The position numbers were made by a program, and so were the translations under genes. The notes below the pieces were generated by a model that was not told the origin of the DNA, did no database searches, and was given only the letters and a program-made list of their open reading frames with translations. A DNA stretch of 64,000 nucleotides, from contig NZ_JAJGZV010000008.1 in the NCBI RefSeq assembly GCF_020805785.1, positions 62,001-126,000 of the forward strand, read 5' to 3'. Shown here piece after piece: positions 60,473 to 64,000 of this stretch (positions are counted from its first letter, which is position 1; each line of letters starts with the position of its first letter). This DNA comes from Flavobacterium chungbukense (GTDB taxonomy: Bacteria > Bacteroidota > Bacteroidia > Flavobacteriales > Flavobacteriaceae).

Positions 60473-62593
60473 TTATTTAAAAATATTACGAATCACCTTT
60501 CCTATTTCTACAAAATCATCATGACTACTTACCGCTCTTTTTTCTGTAAGATTTTTTTCGGTTTTAGAAAATGGATAAATTAGCATATAATTATTAGTAC
60601 TAACTCGGTTATTGAGCAAATCTGGCACATGACGCATCTGCGAAAAGTAAGAATGCATCCCTTTATCTGCCATCATGATAATCAAGCCTTCATCTTCTAC
60701 TAAATTAAACGCAACTTCTTGGGCTTCCTGCCAAGAACCAAGCACATTGAACGTTGCTTCTATATTTGCTTTTTTAACAATTCTCTTTAAAATCTGCATG
60801 GTTTTATCTTTTCCGTAAAAACTCATTTTCGCTCCTGAGTTTCGTCCAATATTCCAGATTCTTAACATGGAATGAAAAAAACCAGCATCCATTTCTGCAT
60901 TTTCAGGGACCAGCACAACATAATTTTTTATTGTAGAAACAGGCTGAACAGCATGATAAACCATCAGATTTATAGTCTTATTTCTAAGATAACCATTGTA
61001 CAAATTATATCCAAAAGAGGCAGAAAATCCTTTTCCTCCTTCTAAACCAACAATTAAATCCGTAATTTCCTTTTCTTTAATAACATTACTAATTCCGCTA
61101 GCTGTATCATTATCATGACGAGTTATCGGATTCAGTTTCACATCTGCAGCCGAAGCGGCTTTTACTGCCAGACCTAAAATCTTTTCTGCATTTTTTACCG
61201 AAGATTCATTTTCTTCCTCATTAATAACATTGACCCCAAAAACCCGATCTTTATTAGTGGAGGTTTTAACGATAAGCCCCAAATTAACCATTTTCTCGAC
61301 AGTAGCTTCATGGTTTAATGCCAAAAGTATATTTTCTTTTTCTTCACTTTTTCCAGAAACTTTATCATCTTTATCAGATTCTGCTATACGTTGCGCGCTT
61401 GCCATAGAGACAAAAGAAGATATTGTACAGGAAATAAGTATCAGAAGAATACTGCCGTTGAGCACATGATCATTTAAAAGTCTTATAGGTTCTCCTGCAT
61501 CATTTTCTCCAATTATAATATTATAACCTACCATAACAGAAGCTAATGTAGCAGCTGCAGATGCTGCACTCATACCAAAGATAAGCTGACCTTCATCATT
61601 GGTTAATTTAAACGTTTTCTTTGTAAACATAGCCGCCACATACTTTCCTCCAATTGATGCTACTAGCATAATTGCAGCGACCCACAATGTTTCCCAACTT
61701 TGTATAAAAGCACTAAAATCAATCAGCATTCCAACACTTATCAGAAAGAACGGAATAAAGATTGCGTTTCCGACAAACTCAACTCTATTCATTAATGATG
61801 AAGTATGCGGAATTAATTTATTTAATGCCAAACCAGCAAAAAATGCTCCAATAATAGATTCTATTCCAGCAATTTCTGCCAAAAGTGCCGCCAGATAAAT
61901 CATTACAATCACAAAAAGATATTGAGAAATTTTGTCTTCTACATTTTTAAAAAACCATCGTGCAATTATCGGAAAAACTAACAATACAATTAAGGTAAAT
62001 AGTATCATTGAAGTGGAAAGTTTCAACCAAAAAGCAGTTCCAACTTCTCCTTGTGACATTCCAACTACAACGGCCAAAACAAGTAGAGAAAGCACGTCTG
62101 TAATCATTGTTCCTCCGACTGTTATGTTTACCGAAAGATTTTTTGCAATTCCTAATCCGCTGATCATTGGATAGACAATCAAAGTATGCGATGAAAAAAG
62201 ACTTGCAAACAAAACGGAAGTAAGAAATGAAAAACCTAGTATATAATAACCTCCAATAAGTCCAAGTAAAAAGGGCACTGCAAAGGTATATAACGAAAAA
62301 ATAATACTTTTCCACTTGTTCTTTTTAAAATCGGCCATATCAATCTCTAGTCCAGCTAGAAACATAATATACAACAAACCTGTCGTACCTGTTACCACAA
62401 CGCTGCTATCTCTAGATAAAACACCAAAACCATTAGGACCGATAACGGCTCCGGCGATAATAAGCCCCAGTAAGTGCGGAACTTTAATCTTATTTAATAA
62501 TAGCGGAATGCATAATATGATGATAAGTTCAATAAGAAATTTTAAAAGCGGATCTTCTATAGGAAGACTTATATGATGTATACTTAATTGCAT
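60473..62593 (-). CDS. CPA2 cation/proton antiporter with C-terminal USP-like domain
   Basis: The 706-residue protein has 12-13 membrane helices in about 15-400 (IIGAFFAGLALNKLIP and GAVIGPNGFGVLS are typical of the family) and a soluble part (about 430-706) with universal-stress-protein-like folds (LIVGLEGGKGFSASFGYNLYNGYL). It exchanges Na+ or K+ for protons at the inner membrane. It starts 3 bases after the stop of the upstream lipoprotein gene. Confidence 0.9.
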   Translation of the reverse strand: MQLSIHHISLPIEDPLLKFLIELIIILCIPLLLNKIKVPHLLGLIIAGAVIGPNGFGVLSRDSSVVVTGTTGLLYIMFLAGLEIDMADFKKNKWKSIIFSLYTFAVPFLLGLIGGYYILGFSFLTSVLFASLFSSHTLIVYPMISGLGIAKNLSVNITVGGTMITDVLSLLVLAVVVGMSQGEVGTAFWLKLSTSMILFTLIVLLVFPIIARWFFKNVEDKISQYLFVIVMIYLAALLAEIAGIESIIGAFFAGLALNKLIPHTSSLMNRVEFVGNAIFIPFFLISVGMLIDFSAFIQSWETLWVAAIMLVASIGGKYVAAMFTKKTFKLTNDEGQLIFGMSAASAAATLASVMVGYNIIIGENDAGEPIRLLNDHVLNGSILLILISCTISSFVSMASAQRIAESDKDDKVSGKSEEKENILLALNHEATVEKMVNLGLIVKTSTNKDRVFGVNVINEEENESSVKNAEKILGLAVKAASAADVKLNPITRHDNDTASGISNVIKEKEITDLIVGLEGGKGFSASFGYNLYNGYLRNKTINLMVYHAVQPVSTIKNYVVLVPENAEMDAGFFHSMLRIWNIGRNSGAKMSFYGKDKTMQILKRIVKKANIEATFNVLGSWQEAQEVAFNLVEDEGLIIMMADKGMHSYFSQMRHVPDLLNNRVSTNNYMLIYPFSKTEKNLTEKRAVSSHDDFVEIGKVIRNIFK

Positions 62594-62596
62594 AAA

Positions 62597-63169
62597 TTAT
62601 TTTTTAGATGGTGTAAGCTCAACTGAAAATTTCGCTGTGCAATTATCTTGGCTAATAATAGTTTGTGTGCCTTTTATAACATTTTTTTTAATGTCATCCA
62701 GCACTACATTAATTTTGATGGTATTTTTAAGTGAACTTTCTTTAGCAGAATCAAGTACTATTTTTGTACCAAGATACTGCCCTCTAAATACGCGTTTGAT
62801 CTTATTGTTACTCAAAACATTGGTAAATACGCCAGTAGAATCCGAAACAAAATCCCATACTTCAGTTCGTTGATCTCCAATAACATAATTACTGCAGTTA
62901 GATTCTCGACAGATCATTTTGCTATTCCATTTTATCTTAAGACTATCTGGCCACATTTGTACTTTAGGAACCGAATCTTTTGCTATAAAAACAGTTTTCA
63001 GACTATCTTTCATTTTTAGAAGCATTTCATATTCATCTTCTTTGTCAGCAAATTTCTTTTCACGTTCCAAAAGAGTATTTTCTCTTTGATTAAGTTCTTG
63101 TTCTTTCTTATTATTACAGGAAATGAATACAGGAATAAGAATCAGAATTAAAAGTCTTTTTAAAGTCAT
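62597..63169 (-). CDS. Lipoprotein with coiled-coil N-terminus
   Basis: The 190-residue protein has lipobox FISC (Cys18) followed by NNKKE. Residues about 24-58 (LNQRENTLLEREKKFADKEDEYEMLL) form a coiled coil, and the remainder is a beta-rich domain (WPDSLKIKWNSKMICRESNC with two cysteines that could form a disulfide). I do not recognise a family. It begins the antiporter operon, with the antiporter ATG 3 bases after its stop. Confidence 0.75.
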   Translation of the reverse strand: MTLKRLLILILIPVFISCNNKKEQELNQRENTLLEREKKFADKEDEYEMLLKMKDSLKTVFIAKDSVPKVQMWPDSLKIKWNSKMICRESNCSNYVIGDQRTEVWDFVSDSTGVFTNVLSNNKIKRVFRGQYLGTKIVLDSAKESSLKNTIKINVVLDDIKKNVIKGTQTIISQDNCTAKFSVELTPSKK

Positions 63170-63304
63170 AAGATTTAATTTTTGTTATTTACAATTTACG
63201 CAAAAAAATCTTTTTATTGGACTAAAAACTGAAGAAACACCAATACTATGCTGCATTTGTTATCTAAAAATCATTTCAACAACGCTAAAAAACATACTCC
63301 AAAA

Positions 63305-63331
63305 TTGTAACATTTCTCCAGCAACAGCGTC
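63305..63331 (+). promoter_or_regulatory. Candidate ECF-type promoter upstream of the second sigma gene
   Basis: TTGTAACA begins at 63305 and CGTC lies at 63328-63331, with the same 16-base distance between GTAAC and CGTC as at 8875-8901. It lies about 130 bases upstream of the sigma gene in an otherwise gene-free stretch (63170-63461). Confidence 0.5.
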
Positions 63332-63461
63332 AAATCTTGAATTAAATTACGGTTCTTTGCAACAAATTAAATTCAGAAGTAAAATTCAATAGGATTTTAA
63401 ATACAATAATATTGAATCCTATGAGTTTTGACTAGTGAAAACTAGTTGTGATATTTTCGAT

Positions 63462-63980
63462 ATGGACAATAAAAAGTTTATTTTAAGTTTAAAAAAAGGT
63501 AATGAAGCTGCTTTCAAAGAAGTTTACTTCAATTATTATGATAAACTGATAAATATTGCCAGACGATTTCATTCTTCTGTACTTACACCTGAAGACTTTG
63601 TTCAAGAGACTTTCATTAGGTTATACAATAAAAGAGAATTACTCCACGAAGACGTTTTGCTAGACAAACAATTGTTTACAATCTGCAAAAACATTATTCT
63701 CAATCACATCAACAGAGAAAACAAAATAATTCAGCTTGATCCTCAAGTTGATATACTACAGGAAGAAACTGATTCTACAATTTTTGACGAGCGAAAAGAA
63801 AAACTCCACAGTTTTATCCATCAGCTTCCTGAGCAACAGCAAAAAATATTTACACTACACAAACTGGAAAACCTTAGCTATAAGGAGATTGCAGCAATTA
63901 CGGATCTTTCTGAAAAGACCATTGCCAATCATATTTATCTTGCCAGTAAATTTATTCGAAAAAAAATCGAAAACCATTAG
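63462..63980 (+). CDS. RNA polymerase sigma factor, ECF subfamily
   Basis: The 172-residue protein from ATG 63462 (MDNKKFILSLKKGNEAAFKEVYFNYYDKL). A GTG at 63435 would add nine residues with no typical start. Region 2 is about 8-85 (VLTPEDFVQETFIRLYNKRE) and region 4 about 118-172 (LPEQQQKIFTLHKLENLSYKEIAAITDLSEKTIANHIYLASKFIRKKI). It resembles the FecI-like SusC/D-linked ECF group of Bacteroidota, whose anti-sigma (FecR) gene would follow outside the window. Confidence 0.92.
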   Translation: MDNKKFILSLKKGNEAAFKEVYFNYYDKLINIARRFHSSVLTPEDFVQETFIRLYNKRELLHEDVLLDKQLFTICKNIILNHINRENKIIQLDPQVDILQEETDSTIFDERKEKLHSFIHQLPEQQQKIFTLHKLENLSYKEIAAITDLSEKTIANHIYLASKFIRKKIENH

Positions 63981-64000
63981 GAACTTTTTTGTTCTCGTTT

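Overview
The window reads as an ordinary stretch of a Flavobacterium-type chromosome (Bacteroidota). The evidence is AT-rich DNA, many promoters with a TAnnTTTG -7 box and a TTG about 19 bases upstream, almost no Shine-Dalgarno sequences, families typical of the phylum (TonB-dependent receptors, DUF4252, DUF4290, DUF5686, OmpA/PorT-like beta-barrels, lipoproteins with acidic residues after the cysteine), a 6S-Flavo-type RNA between zapA and rny, and intergenic palindromes of kinds I associate with this genus. I see no prophage, integrative element, insertion sequence or CRISPR array.

Layout. Positions 1-7300 are a vitamin B12 locus: a cut-off Cys-rich/DUF5522 gene, cobU, a fused bluB-cobT, cobS and cobC (nucleotide-loop assembly of cobalamin), then a cobalamin riboswitch that precedes a BtuB-like outer-membrane receptor and a BtuG-like surface beta-propeller lipoprotein. 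A S41 protease lipoprotein faces it. 8.9-11.0 kb is an ECF sigma factor / membrane anti-sigma / two DUF4252 proteins operon. 11.1-15.3 kb holds a tiny membrane protein, carB (without the C-terminal allosteric domain), rpmH and a TPR protein. 15.5-20 kb holds a lipoprotein, an alpha/beta hydrolase, a GNAT protein and an anion permease with its porin. 20.3-24.5 kb: ABC-F ATPase, PepSY-like protein, GlmU-like nucleotidyltransferase, L31 type B. 24.7-31 kb: DUF4199, glycosyltransferase, phosphoglucomutase, MsbA-like exporter, DUF2971.

31.1-36.7 kb is a minus-strand envelope operon (M23 peptidase, TonB-dependent receptor with a TTG start, a two-helix protein with an ExbD-like segment, a lipoprotein with calcium-loop motifs). 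36.8-39.2 kb is coiled-coil protein, zapA, 6S RNA, rny. 39.3-45.3 kb: PAS histidine kinase, xerD, four small outer-membrane barrels and aroQ. 45.4-52.9 kb: DUF5686 protein, CDF metal transporter, murA (Asp replacing the fosfomycin-target Cys), DUF4290, DUF493 and an esterase, followed by a frameshifted small secreted protein. 53.8-60.3 kb: AAA ATPase, recQ, fmt, hup, YqgE, class IV aminotransferase, START-like protein and tRNA-Met. 60.4-64 kb: a CPA2 cation/proton antiporter with a coiled-coil lipoprotein and a second ECF sigma factor.

The most noteworthy signals outside the genes are (i) a shared TTGTAACA-N15-CGTC motif upstream of both ECF sigma genes, a candidate ECF-type promoter; (ii) arrays of imperfect 8-base units (roughly GRTNCTRA), placed as inverted pairs in intergenic regions and often around terminators; (iii) several families of intergenic palindromes, one of which also appears inside the riboswitch and inside the anti-sigma coding sequence. 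I found no clearly new multi-gene system; the repeats and the ECF motif are the best leads.
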